A stretch of DNA of 14,059 nucleotides from Planctomycetota bacterium (lineage in GTDB: Bacteria > Planctomycetota > Planctomycetia > Pirellulales > Thermoguttaceae): the NCBI GenBank assembly GCA_021784975.1, contig JAJYGU010000098.1, forward strand, positions 1-14,059, read 5' to 3'. The position numbers were made by a program, and so were the translations under genes. Below, piece by piece: positions 1 to 7,392 of this stretch (within the stretch, counting starts at the first letter, position 1; every line of letters starts with the position of its first letter). The notes under the pieces are model-generated. The model was not told the origin of the DNA. It did no database searches and worked only from the letters and a program-made list of their open reading frames with translations.

Positions 1-1833
1 GCTTGCCCATTGCCAGATGCCGATTCCCTCGGCGCAGTGCCTGGCGGCGGCCTCCATGGTCAGCCACTGCGGCGCCGGGTGCTTGCCGGCGATCACGACG
101 TTGACGTAGTGGCGGCTGCGCAGGCAGTGGTCCATCACCGACAGCAGGCAGTTGGCGTCCGGCGGCAGATAAACCCGCACGATCTCGGCCTTCTTGTTGA
201 CCACGTGGTCGATAAAGCCGGGGTCCTGATGCGTAAAACCGTTGTGGTCCTGACGCCAGACGTGCGAGCTCAAGAGGTAATTGAGTGAGGCGATCTTCCT
301 CCGCCACGGCAACTCCGCGGTAACCTTCAGCCATTTAGCGTGCTGGTTGAACATCGAATCGACGATGTGGATGAAGGCCTCATAGCAGTTGAACAGCCCG
401 TGCCGGCCGGTCAAGAGATAGCCTTCGAGCCAGCCTTCACACTGGTGCTCGCTGAGCATTTCGGCCACCCGGCCGGTAGGGGCCAGGCGTTCGTCGCTGG
501 GCAGCGTGGCCGCCTCCCATTGGCGGTTGGTGACTTCAAACAGGGCCTCCAAACCGTTGGAGATCGTCTCGTCGGGGCCGAAGACGCGGAAGTTCTGCTG
601 GTCGCTGTTGAGCTTGGTGACGTCGCGGAGGAAGCGAGCCAGCACGCGGGTGTCGCCGATGCCGCCGACGCCGGGCTTCGGCACGTCGACCGCATAGTCG
701 CGGAAGTCCGGCATCCGCAGGTCGCTAAGCATGGCACCGCCGTTGGCGTGCGGATTGGCGCCCATTCTCCGGTCGCCCCTGGGGGCCAGCTCGGCCAGTT
801 CCGCTTTCAGCCGACCCTGTTTGTCGAAAAGCTCCTCCGGCCGGTAGCTCCGCAGCCAATCTTCCAACTGCTTGAGGTGTTCGGGATGGGTGGCCGGGTC
901 AGAAAGCGGCACCTGGTGCGCATGGAACGTGCCTTCCACCTGCACGCCGTCAACGATCTTCGGCCCCGTCCAGCCCTTGGGGGAAATGAGGACGATCATC
1001 GGCCACCGTGGCCGGGCAACCACGCCGCCACTGCGGGCGTCCTGCTGGATCTTCTGGATCTGCTCGACGACCGTATCGAGGGTGGCGGCCATGGCCTGGT
1101 GCATGGCCTCAGGCTCGTGCCCCTCGACGAAAAAAGGCGTCCAGCCGTAACCGCGGAGCAGTTGTTCCAATTCCTCGTGCCCGATGCGGGCCAATAACGT
1201 CGGGTTGGCGATCTTGTAGCCGTTGAGGTGCAGGATCGGCAGCACCGCCCCATCGCTGGCCGGGTTGAGGAACTTGTTGGAATGCCAGGCGGTGGCCAGC
1301 GGTCCGGTTTCCGCCTCACCGTCGCCGACCACGCAGGCCACGATCAGGTCCGGATTGTCGAGCACGGCCCCGAAGGAATGGCTGAGCGAATAGCCCAGTT
1401 CGCCTCCTTCGTGGATCGAGCCGGGACATTCGGCCGAGACGTGGCTGGGAATTCCTCCGGGGAACGAGAACTGCACAAAGAGTTTTCGCAGCCCGGCCTC
1501 ATCCTGGCTAATTTCGGGGTAGATTTCGCTGTAGGTGCCCTCGAGGTAGGTGTTGCCCACGATGGCCGGCCCGCCGTGTCCGGGGCCGGAGACGTAAATC
1601 ATATTAAGGTCGTATTTCTTGATGATCCGGTTGAGATGGGCGTAGATGAAGTTCTGCCCGGGAGTGGTTCCCCAGTGGCCCAGCAGCATGTGTTTAACGT
1701 CCGACAGGGCGAGCGGCCGCTTCAAGAGCGGATTGTCGTAGAGATAGATCTGGCCGACCGACAGGTAGTTGGCGGCCCGCCAGTAGGCGTCCATCTTCCG
1801 CAGCATTTCCGGGGAAAGCGGATTGGGATTCAT
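1..1833 (-). CDS. xfp: Phosphoketolase (xylulose-5-phosphate/fructose-6-phosphate), C-terminus cut by window edge
   Basis: This thiamine-diphosphate enzyme cleaves xylulose-5-P (and in many members fructose-6-P) with phosphate to acetyl phosphate plus glyceraldehyde-3-P or erythrose-4-P in the cytoplasm. Reading the minus strand from ATG 1833 gives 611 uninterrupted codons; the family is usually about 790-800 residues, so roughly 180 C-terminal residues lie outside the window. Visible family motifs are HWGTTPGQNFIYAHLNR near residue 53, GPGHGGPAIVGN, GGIPSHVSAECPGSIHEGGELGYS and the ThDP-binding GDGEAETGPLA. The start is supported by AAGGAGGA (1841-1848) with a 7-nt spacer, lying inside the end of ackA. 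It is the last visible gene of the zwf-HAD-ackA-xfp operon, 3 nt after the ackA stop, and its product acetyl phosphate is the ackA substrate. Whether it prefers Xu5P, F6P or both cannot be read from the sequence. Confidence 0.96.
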   Translation of the reverse strand, partial: MNPNPLSPEMLRKMDAYWRAANYLSVGQIYLYDNPLLKRPLALSDVKHMLLGHWGTTPGQNFIYAHLNRIIKKYDLNMIYVSGPGHGGPAIVGNTYLEGTYSEIYPEISQDEAGLRKLFVQFSFPGGIPSHVSAECPGSIHEGGELGYSLSHSFGAVLDNPDLIVACVVGDGEAETGPLATAWHSNKFLNPASDGAVLPILHLNGYKIANPTLLARIGHEELEQLLRGYGWTPFFVEGHEPEAMHQAMAATLDTVVEQIQKIQQDARSGGVVARPRWPMIVLISPKGWTGPKIVDGVQVEGTFHAHQVPLSDPATHPEHLKQLEDWLRSYRPEELFDKQGRLKAELAELAPRGDRRMGANPHANGGAMLSDLRMPDFRDYAVDVPKPGVGGIGDTRVLARFLRDVTKLNSDQQNFRVFGPDETISNGLEALFEVTNRQWEAATLPSDERLAPTGRVAEMLSEHQCEGWLEGYLLTGRHGLFNCYEAFIHIVDSMFNQHAKWLKVTAELPWRRKIASLNYLLSSHVWRQDHNGFTHQDPGFIDHVVNKKAEIVRVYLPPDANCLLSVMDHCLRSRHYVNVVIAGKHPAPQWLTMEAAARHCAEGIGIWQWAS

Positions 1834-1836
1834 GGT

Positions 1837-3069
1837 TCAGTCCTCCTTTCGTGAGCCAAGGCTAAGCGCCTCGCAAACCATTCTGGCGATCATCCATTCT
1901 TCATCGGTGCGAATGACGCGGACCGCCACCCGGCCGGCCGCCGCGGAAATCAGGCCCTCGCCGGCTGCGTTCCGCTTTTCATCCAGTTCGATGCCAAGGA
2001 ATTCGAGCCCCTGGCAGATCCGGGCGCGAATGACGGGCGCATTCTCGCCGATTCCGCCGGAGAAAACCAGGGTATCCAGCCCGCCCAAGGCCGCCGCGAA
2101 GGCCCCGATCCATTTCTTGAGGTGGTAACAGAAGACGGCCACCGCATCGGCGGCCCGTTGGTCCTGGGCTTCCCGGTCGAGCAGGTCCCGCATGTCGGAG
2201 CTGATTTCCGAAATCCCCAGAAGCCCGGACTGGAAATTGACCATTTCGTTGAACCGTTTGGCGTCCAGGCCGGCGGTGCGGGCGAGATACCAAATCAATC
2301 CGGGATCAAGGTCGCCGGAGCGGGTGCTCATCGGCACGCCGGCGGCCGGCGTCAGTCCCATGCTGGTATCTACCGGTTTCCCGTCACGGACGGCCGCCAG
2401 GCTCGCGCCATTGCCCAGATGAGCCAGGATGACTCGGCCTCGGGCGGCCCCGGGTCCGGCCAGGCGGGCCAGTTCTTTCATGAGAAATGCGTACGATAGC
2501 CCGTGAAATCCGTAGCGCCGCACCCCTTCGGCTTCGTAGCGGCGGGGGATCGGCAGCAACCGGGCTACTCGCGGGAGGTCGTGGTGGAAAGCGGTGTCGA
2601 AACACGCCACCTGGGGCAAGTCGGGAAAGCGGCGATGGAAGGCCTCGGTCAGCAGAATCTCTTCGGGCAGGTGCTCGGGATCGAAGGGACTGAGGCGGCG
2701 GAGCTCGTCCACCATTTCCGCGGTGATTCGCGCGGGCGCGCTGTATTTCGGCCCGCCGTGCACGACGCGGTGCCCGATCGCGGTGAGCGCCTCGCGGCCG
2801 ATGCGCTGTTCGATCCAATCCGCCAACACGCCCACCGCCACCGTGTGGTCCGGGGCCCGGATCGGCTGCGAGAAGTTGTCGGCTGGCTCCATGCCGTTCA
2901 CTTGCATGGCGGCCTCGGGCAAGCCGATTCGCTCGATGCAGCCGGCCAGGACGCGGCGGAGGGTGTCGCCGCCTGCGCGGACTGTCCCCCTCAGCCCAAA
3001 CAGGGCGAACTTGATGCTCGACGAGCCGCCGTTGATCGTCAGGATCCGCGGCCGGGCCGGTTCCATCAT
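1837..3069 (-). CDS. ackA: Acetate kinase
   Basis: Acetate kinase converts acetyl phosphate and ADP to acetate and ATP. The 410-residue product matches the family length and contains NGGSSSIKF (13-21), HRVVHGG (100-106), FDTAFHHDLP, YGFHGLSY, AHLGNGASLAAV, MSTRSGDLDPG (247-257), FSGGIGENAPVIR and a C-terminal TDEEW. These supply the residues corresponding to the catalytic and binding Asn, two Arg, Asp, His and Glu of characterised acetate kinases. I chose ATG 3069: it gives the ATGA overlap with the HAD stop, has GGGAG 6 nt upstream, and puts the first beta strand near the N-terminus as in homologues. A second ATG follows at 3066, and a longer reading from 3096 is possible but less likely. 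The position directly before xfp points to ATP generation from phosphoketolase-derived acetyl phosphate. A propionate or butyrate kinase is a less likely alternative. Confidence 0.95.
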   Translation of the reverse strand: MMEPARPRILTINGGSSSIKFALFGLRGTVRAGGDTLRRVLAGCIERIGLPEAAMQVNGMEPADNFSQPIRAPDHTVAVGVLADWIEQRIGREALTAIGHRVVHGGPKYSAPARITAEMVDELRRLSPFDPEHLPEEILLTEAFHRRFPDLPQVACFDTAFHHDLPRVARLLPIPRRYEAEGVRRYGFHGLSYAFLMKELARLAGPGAARGRVILAHLGNGASLAAVRDGKPVDTSMGLTPAAGVPMSTRSGDLDPGLIWYLARTAGLDAKRFNEMVNFQSGLLGISEISSDMRDLLDREAQDQRAADAVAVFCYHLKKWIGAFAAALGGLDTLVFSGGIGENAPVIRARICQGLEFLGIELDEKRNAAGEGLISAAAGRVAVRVIRTDEEWMIARMVCEALSLGSRKED

Positions 3070-3764
3070 CCGCTTCTCCCGTCCCGCGAGCCACACGACG
3101 CCAGTGCCGCCGCTTCATAGCCAAGCAGGTCGCCGATCCGCTCGATGGAAATGTCGGCCGGCGGGTAGCTGGCAAGCACCTGCGGATCATGGGCGTAGTG
3201 TCCCTGACGAGGGAAGATGGTCGTCACCCGCGGCCCCCAGACCTTCTTCACTGCCGTCAAGATCCGCAGCTTGTCGTCCACCAGCACGTAGTGCCGGGCC
3301 GGATACCGCTTCTCCACGTCGTCCAATTCCTGTTCCTTGTGGATGTAGATCAATGCCCGGCCCTCGACGGCGTCGTACAGCCCGGAGCGCTCGACCTTGC
3401 GGGGTTGAAAGATGACATCGCCGTCGGAGAGGATGACCGTCGGCCCTTGGGCGGCGAGGTGTTCGATCACGTCCAGGGAGCCGGGGTACAGGCGATTGGC
3501 GAACGAGTATTCCATCAAATAGAAGGAGACCTCCAGGAAGTTGGTATTGCTCGGTTCTTCGTCGCGGTAACGCTGCAAGGCGCCGAGGTAGTCGGCGTAG
3601 CCGAGCTCGCTCCGGCGCTGCTCGAAGATCTTCCAGTAACGCCGCTGGCTGTCAAGGCCGAGCGTTCGGGTGAGATGCCGGTTCAGGTCGGCGATGACCC
3701 GATCGTTGTCCAACAGGGTGTTGTCGACGTCGAGCAGGAAGACCACCCCGGCAGGCTCGGTCAT
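3066..3764 (-). CDS. HAD-superfamily hydrolase of unknown substrate
   Basis: The product is a 232-residue soluble protein with the HAD phosphohydrolase signature. Motif I is LLDVDNTLL (nucleophile D12, acid/base D14), motif II is ILSDGD with S113, a candidate motif III lysine is K123 or K143, and motif IV is VLVDDK (D163-D164). An alpha-helical cap probably lies between residues 20 and 95. The start ATG 3764 overlaps the zwf stop as ATGA and is preceded by AAGGAGG (3772-3778) with a 7-nt spacer, so translation is likely coupled to zwf; the stop overlaps ackA in the same way. The setting between glucose-6-phosphate dehydrogenase and acetate kinase/phosphoketolase suggests a sugar-phosphate phosphatase or a metabolite-repair role in that pathway, but this is inference and the substrate is unassigned. 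The reading frame stays open upstream to 4691 opposite codons of zwf; that extension is not credible. Confidence 0.85.
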   Translation of the reverse strand: MTEPAGVVFLLDVDNTLLDNDRVIADLNRHLTRTLGLDSQRRYWKIFEQRRSELGYADYLGALQRYRDEEPSNTNFLEVSFYLMEYSFANRLYPGSLDVIEHLAAQGPTVILSDGDVIFQPRKVERSGLYDAVEGRALIYIHKEQELDDVEKRYPARHYVLVDDKLRILTAVKKVWGPRVTTIFPRQGHYAHDPQVLASYPPADISIERIGDLLGYEAAALASCGSRDGRSG

Positions 3765-5158
3765 TCGGGAGCCTCCTTGGGCTTCGGGTTGTGCCAGACG
3801 CCGTGGGGGGCAATCAGGGCGTCGGCCTCTTTCGGTCCCCAGGTGCCGCGCCGGTAGGGGCGGGCCGGGCGATGCGTGTGGAGCACCGGCTCGACCACTG
3901 CCCAAGCGGCCTCCACCGTCTCCTCGCGGGTAAACAAGGCCCCGTCGCCGGCCATGGCGTCGGCCAACAGCCGCTCGTAAGGCGACTGCTCCGCCAGTTG
4001 CTCCTCGATCAAGTACAGCTCGCGCTGGTCGCCGACGAACTCCTTGCCGGGTCGCTTGACGCGGGCGGCCAAGGCCACCGCGGAACTGGGGGCGAGGTGG
4101 AACCGCAAATAGTTGGCCCGGCCATCGGTTGGGGTCGAGTCGGCGAAAAGCTGCTGCGGCGGCGGCTTCAGTTCCACCAGCACCTCGTGGGCCGTCTCCG
4201 GCAGGCACTTGCCGGAACGCAGATACCAGGGCACCCCCCTCCAACGCCAAGAGTCGATGAACAGCCGCAAGGCGCAAAACGTCTCGACGTCGGAGTCCTT
4301 GGCCACGCTCTTCTCCCTGTGGTAGCCGACGTACTGGCCGCGGACCAGGTCGTCGGGCTCCAGCGGGCGCATAGCCTGGAAGACTTTGGTCTTCTCGGTA
4401 TGGACGGCCCCGAAACCGCGGTAGGCCGGCGGCTCCATGGCCAGCAAGGCCACGACCTGGAAGAGGTGGTTCTGGATCACGTCGCGCAGGCAGCCGGCGG
4501 TCTCGTAGAACGCCCCGCGGTTCTGCACGCCGAACGTCTCCGAAAGGGTGATCTGCACGCTGGCCACATAGTTGCGGTTCCAGATCGGCTCCAGGAACGA
4601 ATTGGCGAAGCGGAAATAGAGGATGTTCATGATCGCCTCTTTTCCGAGAAAGTGGTCGATGCGAAAGATCGAGTCTTCCGGGAACACCCAACTAGCCACC
4701 CGGTTGAGTTCTTGCGCCGAGGCCAGGTCCCGCCCGAAGGGCTTCTCCACGATGACCCGCCCGCCATCGGCCAGCCCGGCGGCTCCCAGAGCCGTAATGA
4801 CGTTCGAGAACAGTGCGGGCGGAATGGCCAGATAGTGGGTCGGCCGCTGCGCGTCGCCCAAGGCCGCCTTAAGCTCGCTGAAGATGCTGCGGTCGTTGTA
4901 GTCGCCGCTGACATAACTCAGCAGGGAGAGCAGGTGGTGCAAGGCCCGTTGATTGTCGATCCGGCCCGACTGCTTGATGCCGTCCTTCACGCGATCGCGG
5001 AGTTGCCCCAGCGTCCATTTTGGCGCGGCCACGCCGATCACCGGGACCTTCAACGCCCCGTGCTTCGCCATCGCGTAGAGCGCCGGGAAGATCATCCGGT
5101 GGGCCAGATCGCCGGTTACGCCGAAGAGCACCAGAGCGTCTGAATGAGAGCCGGACAT
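3761..5158 (-). CDS. zwf: Glucose-6-phosphate 1-dehydrogenase
   Basis: This enzyme oxidises glucose-6-phosphate to 6-phosphogluconolactone, producing NADPH, and is the entry step of the oxidative pentose phosphate pathway. The 465-residue product is slightly shorter than the usual 480-500. The N-terminal Rossmann fingerprint LFGVTGDLAHR (11-21) is present, then EKPFG (138-142) and the substrate-binding/active-site motif RIDHFLGKE (166-174), followed by the YVASVQITLSETFGV and RSGKCLPE regions typical of the C-terminal domain. ATG 5158 has AGGAGG (5166-5171) with a 7-nt spacer. It is the first gene of the operon; no upstream gene runs into it, and the 157-nt leader contains a palindromic repeat. 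No opcA or 6-phosphogluconolactonase gene is seen nearby. Coenzyme preference (NADP or NAD) is not resolved. Confidence 0.97.
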   Translation of the reverse strand: MSGSHSDALVLFGVTGDLAHRMIFPALYAMAKHGALKVPVIGVAAPKWTLGQLRDRVKDGIKQSGRIDNQRALHHLLSLLSYVSGDYNDRSIFSELKAALGDAQRPTHYLAIPPALFSNVITALGAAGLADGGRVIVEKPFGRDLASAQELNRVASWVFPEDSIFRIDHFLGKEAIMNILYFRFANSFLEPIWNRNYVASVQITLSETFGVQNRGAFYETAGCLRDVIQNHLFQVVALLAMEPPAYRGFGAVHTEKTKVFQAMRPLEPDDLVRGQYVGYHREKSVAKDSDVETFCALRLFIDSWRWRGVPWYLRSGKCLPETAHEVLVELKPPPQQLFADSTPTDGRANYLRFHLAPSSAVALAARVKRPGKEFVGDQRELYLIEEQLAEQSPYERLLADAMAGDGALFTREETVEAAWAVVEPVLHTHRPARPYRRGTWGPKEADALIAPHGVWHNPKPKEAPE

Positions 5159-5231
5159 TCCCGCGCCTCCTGGCCTAGGCCGTCACAGCTTAGGCGTCGC
5201 GTCAAAATAAGTCGCTGAATTTTTCCAGTGA

Positions 5232-5281
5232 AGCGCGGGCGTCTCGCCCGCTTTTTCTGTAGCGGGCGGGACGCCCACGCT
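5232..5281. repeat. GC-rich palindromic intergenic repeat (REP-like)
   Basis: Two 21-nt arms (5232-5252 and 5261-5281) are complementary at 19 of 21 positions around an 8-nt loop, with core GCGGGCG...CGCCC. It lies between the HEAT-protein stop and zwf. The arms could form a hairpin on either strand, and on the plus strand the left arm is followed by five T residues. It may be a dispersed REP-type element, a bidirectional terminator, or both; only one copy is visible here, so dispersal is inferred. Confidence 0.7.
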
Positions 5282-5315
5282 CCAAAACATATTCAAGTTA
5301 TTGTGGCGCGGCGAC

Positions 5316-6116
5316 CTAGCGGCTGACAGCCTGACCACTGGTCCACATGGCTGCGCCGATTTGCTGCAAGGTGTAGGCGGCTAAGTCCCGGACCTGGGGA
5401 TTCGGGTCTCGCAACACCATCGCCACGCTCGGGGCCGCCTCCGGCCCCATCCTTTCCAAGGTCTCGGCGGCCGTGCTACGGACGTATCCGTCCCGATCGC
5501 GGAGCAATTCGGCCAGGGCCGCAATGGCGATCTTCGCTTCCGGCAGCATTCTGCGGAGCGCTTTGGCGGCCGCCTCGCGTACGTCGGGGCACGGGTCGCG
5601 AAGCCTCTCGGTCAGCGCGGGGATGGCGGCCTTGCCGTCCTGGCCGAGCGCTCGCAAGGTCACCGCGGCCAGCTCGCGGACCTCGGCGTGCGGATTCCAC
5701 AACAGCGGCACGATGCATGGGGCCGCGTCGGCCCCCATCCGCTCCAAGCTGCGGGCGGCGGTGCCGCGGACGTATCCGTCCCCGTCGGCCAGCAAGGCGG
5801 CCAACGCCGGCAGGGCGGCCTTTGCCTGGGGCTTCATTTCGCGCAAGGCCATGGCGGCCTCCGCGCGCACCGCAGAGTTTGGGTCGCCCAGGGCGGCAGT
5901 TAAGGCAGGCACGGTCGCCGCCAGGTGGCGGCGCGCCGCCGCCTCACTGGCTTCTTGGCCGTAGCTGATCGAGGTCACTACCACTCCGATGCCGAGCATC
6001 AGTGTCAGTGTTCTCCCCGCCCAGCCATTGTGACGCCAGGCAGCCCAGCCGACGGCCCGGCCCTGAGGAAGTCTCAACCAAGGCCGCGTTCCAATCTTTT
6101 CAAAGGGCATTTTCAT
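5316..6116 (-). CDS. Exported HEAT-repeat protein
   Basis: The 266-residue product has a positively charged N-terminus, a hydrophobic segment at about residues 34-51 (RTLTLMLGIGVVVTSISYGQ) that is either a signal peptide with cleavage near residue 53-54 or a membrane anchor, and then six HEAT/PBS-lyase-like repeats of about 32 residues from residue 68 to 258. Repeats carry the pattern DP..VR..AA..L..MG. Repeats 1-3 and 4-6 are a duplicated block of 96 residues. ATG 6116 is preferred, with only a weak GGAA upstream; ATG 6110 is alternative, and a TTG at 6194 would add an unconvincing extension before the signal segment. HEAT proteins normally serve as protein-interaction scaffolds; no catalytic motif is visible and the partner is unknown. 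It is separated from uppS by 338 nt and so is probably transcribed separately. Confidence 0.85.
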   Translation of the reverse strand: MKMPFEKIGTRPWLRLPQGRAVGWAAWRHNGWAGRTLTLMLGIGVVVTSISYGQEASEAAARRHLAATVPALTAALGDPNSAVRAEAAMALREMKPQAKAALPALAALLADGDGYVRGTAARSLERMGADAAPCIVPLLWNPHAEVRELAAVTLRALGQDGKAAIPALTERLRDPCPDVREAAAKALRRMLPEAKIAIAALAELLRDRDGYVRSTAAETLERMGPEAAPSVAMVLRDPNPQVRDLAAYTLQQIGAAMWTSGQAVSR

Positions 6117-6270
6117 AGCGATTTCCAGGTTAGCGGCGCATCGCGCAGAGATTGGGAGAACGCCGAAAAGCGGCGATGGATTACTGCACTCCAAGGGTAT
6201 TACCGCGTCTCAATTTTAGGGCGCGTAATCGAGAAGGCAAGAAGTTGATATAACCGTTAAAGGGGTCACT

Positions 6271-6348
6271 GTCATTCTGAGCGTCGCGAAGAATCTGCCC
6301 TGCAGGAGAGGCAACGTAGATCCTTCGCCGACCAACGCGTTGCGTCGG
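6271..6348. repeat. Dispersed-repeat remnant with GTCATTCTGAGCG...GCGAAGAATCT core
   Basis: The stretch begins with GTCATTCTGAGCG and GCGAAGAATCT (6286-6296). AGATCCTTCGC at 6318-6328 is the inverted partner with one mismatch in 11. A second small hairpin, CCGAC...GTCGG around the palindrome CAACGCGTTG, follows at 6328-6348. I recall closely similar GTCATTCTGAGCG...AAGAATCT elements as common intergenic repeats in many environmental bacterial genomes; the dispersed nature is from memory and cannot be shown in this window. Confidence 0.55.
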
Positions 6349-6430
6349 TGCCCGCCAGGATGGCACGCTTGTTCCCGCCTGTGAGCGCTTACGAGGTTGG
6401 CAAAGGAGGGTCGCCGCGGCTGGATAGGCC

Positions 6431-6445
6431 GCCCGGCGGCCGGGC
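6431..6445 (-). terminator. Possible hairpin terminator after uppS
   Basis: GCCCGG-CGG-CCGGGC is a perfect 6-bp GC stem with a 3-nt loop, beginning about 10 nt past the uppS TAA stop. Flanking CTGGCTG and CCAGCC can extend it. No run of T follows on the minus strand, so intrinsic termination is uncertain. Confidence 0.3.
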
Positions 6446-6454
6446 ACAGCCAGC

Positions 6455-7207
6455 TTACGTCAGCCCGCCGAAGCGGCGGTCGCGGGCGGCGAAGCTGCGG
6501 ATGGCCGCGTGGAGTTGGGCCTCGTCGAAGTCCGGCCAGTAGACTTCGGTGACCCACAGCTCTGCGTAGCTGATTTGCCAGAGCAAGAAGTTGCTGATCC
6601 GCATTTCGCCGGCGGTGCGGATCAGCAGGTCGGGTTCGGGCATGCCGGCCGTGTAGAGATGCGCATCCACCACCGACTCGTCGATGTCGGCGATGTCGAT
6701 CTTGCCGTCGCGCACCTCCCGTGCGATCCCGCGCGCGGCGTCGACAACTTCCGCCCGGCCGCCGTAATTGATCGCCATGCACACCCGCAAACCGGTGTTG
6801 CCCGCACTGAGGCGGACGGTTTCATCCAGGGCTTGCAGGGCTTGTGCAGGCATGCCCTGGCGACGGCCAATCCAGCGGATTTGCACGTTGTTGTCCATGA
6901 TCTGCGGCCGCTCTTCCACCAGGTAGCTCTGCAACAGGTGCATGAGGAAATCGAGCTCTTCGGCCGGCCGCTTCCAATTCTCGGTCGAGAGGCAGTAGAG
7001 CGTAAGCTGCTCGATCCCCAGCCGGCCGCATTCCTCGATCGTGCGGCGGACGCTGGTGGCCCCGCGACGATGGCCTTCGACTCTCGGCAGGCCGCGCTGC
7101 CCGGCCCAGCGGCCGTTGCCGTCCGTGATGATGGCGATATGCCGCGGCATCTTGCTGCTCGGCACGTCGCTCAGGCGATTAGCGGCAGTCTGGGGAGCAG
7201 CGGGCAT
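6455..7207 (-). CDS. uppS: Isoprenyl transferase (undecaprenyl diphosphate synthase)
   Basis: This cis-prenyltransferase elongates farnesyl diphosphate with isopentenyl diphosphate to undecaprenyl diphosphate, the lipid carrier precursor for cell-wall and polysaccharide export. The 250-residue product contains HIAIITDGNGRWA (catalytic Asp at 29), LTLYCLSTENWKRP, INYGGRAEV, PDLLIRTAGEMRISNFLLWQ and SYAELWVTEVYWPDF, all family hallmarks. One visible departure is Thr where IIMDGNGRWA is usual (IITDG). The start is uncertain: ATG 7207 gives an extra 19 residues and has no Shine-Dalgarno, while ATG 7150 begins directly with PRHIAIITDG, also with a weak site. It lies 185 nt downstream of purA; cdsA and dxr, frequent neighbours elsewhere, are absent. 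Chain length cannot be read from sequence, so a shorter- or longer-chain polyprenyl synthase remains possible. Confidence 0.96.
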   Translation of the reverse strand: MPAAPQTAANRLSDVPSSKMPRHIAIITDGNGRWAGQRGLPRVEGHRRGATSVRRTIEECGRLGIEQLTLYCLSTENWKRPAEELDFLMHLLQSYLVEERPQIMDNNVQIRWIGRRQGMPAQALQALDETVRLSAGNTGLRVCMAINYGGRAEVVDAARGIAREVRDGKIDIADIDESVVDAHLYTAGMPEPDLLIRTAGEMRISNFLLWQISYAELWVTEVYWPDFDEAQLHAAIRSFAARDRRFGGLT

Positions 7208-7214
7208 GGCGCGA

Positions 7215-7277
7215 GATTGGGGATGAGAGATGAGGGACCAGGGATGAGAGAAAAGGGATCAAGGATTAGGGATTGGG
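7215..7277. repeat. Degenerate purine-rich GGGAT(GAGAG/TAGG) repeat
   Basis: The plus strand between purA and uppS shows repeated GGGATGAGAG (7220-7229 and 7241-7250), then GGGATCAAGGATTAGGGATTGGG variants, giving a degenerate pattern of GGGA units spaced 6-12 nt apart. On the uppS coding strand this is a pyrimidine-rich leader immediately before the proposed ATG 7207. It may be a low-complexity repeat. No promoter is evident in it. Confidence 0.5.
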
Positions 7278-7392
7278 CCGGTGGGGCTTGAAGACCAGCA
7301 GGACTGATCTTGGCTATTCTTCGATTGCGGCCGTCAGCGCCCGTTAGCGAAGCTTAGTGTTCCCCAAGTTCTTCGACTCCTTTCGCGCGCCG

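Larger units (their letters stand above)
6117..6454. other. 338-nt intergenic region between uppS and the HEAT gene
   Basis: No credible gene is seen here. The region holds a GC-rich hairpin just after uppS (6431-6445), a degenerate palindromic element (6271-6348), and an AT-richer stretch (about 6195-6270) in which the promoter of the HEAT gene could lie. I could not identify convincing -35/-10 boxes. The reading frames that cross it lack supporting start signals or recognisable protein features. Confidence 0.6.

Noticed and set aside
340..1197. 285-codon open frame on the plus strand opposite xfp
   Set aside because: It is in mirror register with the xfp codons and carries no recognisable domain; high GC at third positions produces long antisense frames.
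3765..4691. N-terminal extension of the HAD gene to 541 residues
   Set aside because: It overlaps zwf out of frame, is Arg/Gly/Pro-rich with no domain, and the ATG at 3764 has a proper ribosome-binding site and ATGA coupling.
3791..5143. 450-codon open frame on the plus strand opposite zwf
   Set aside because: The minus strand encodes a complete glucose-6-phosphate dehydrogenase here, so the antisense frame is a composition artefact.
6509..7291. 260-codon plus-strand frame opposite uppS
   Set aside because: It is a shadow of the strongly conserved uppS gene, with no motif of its own.
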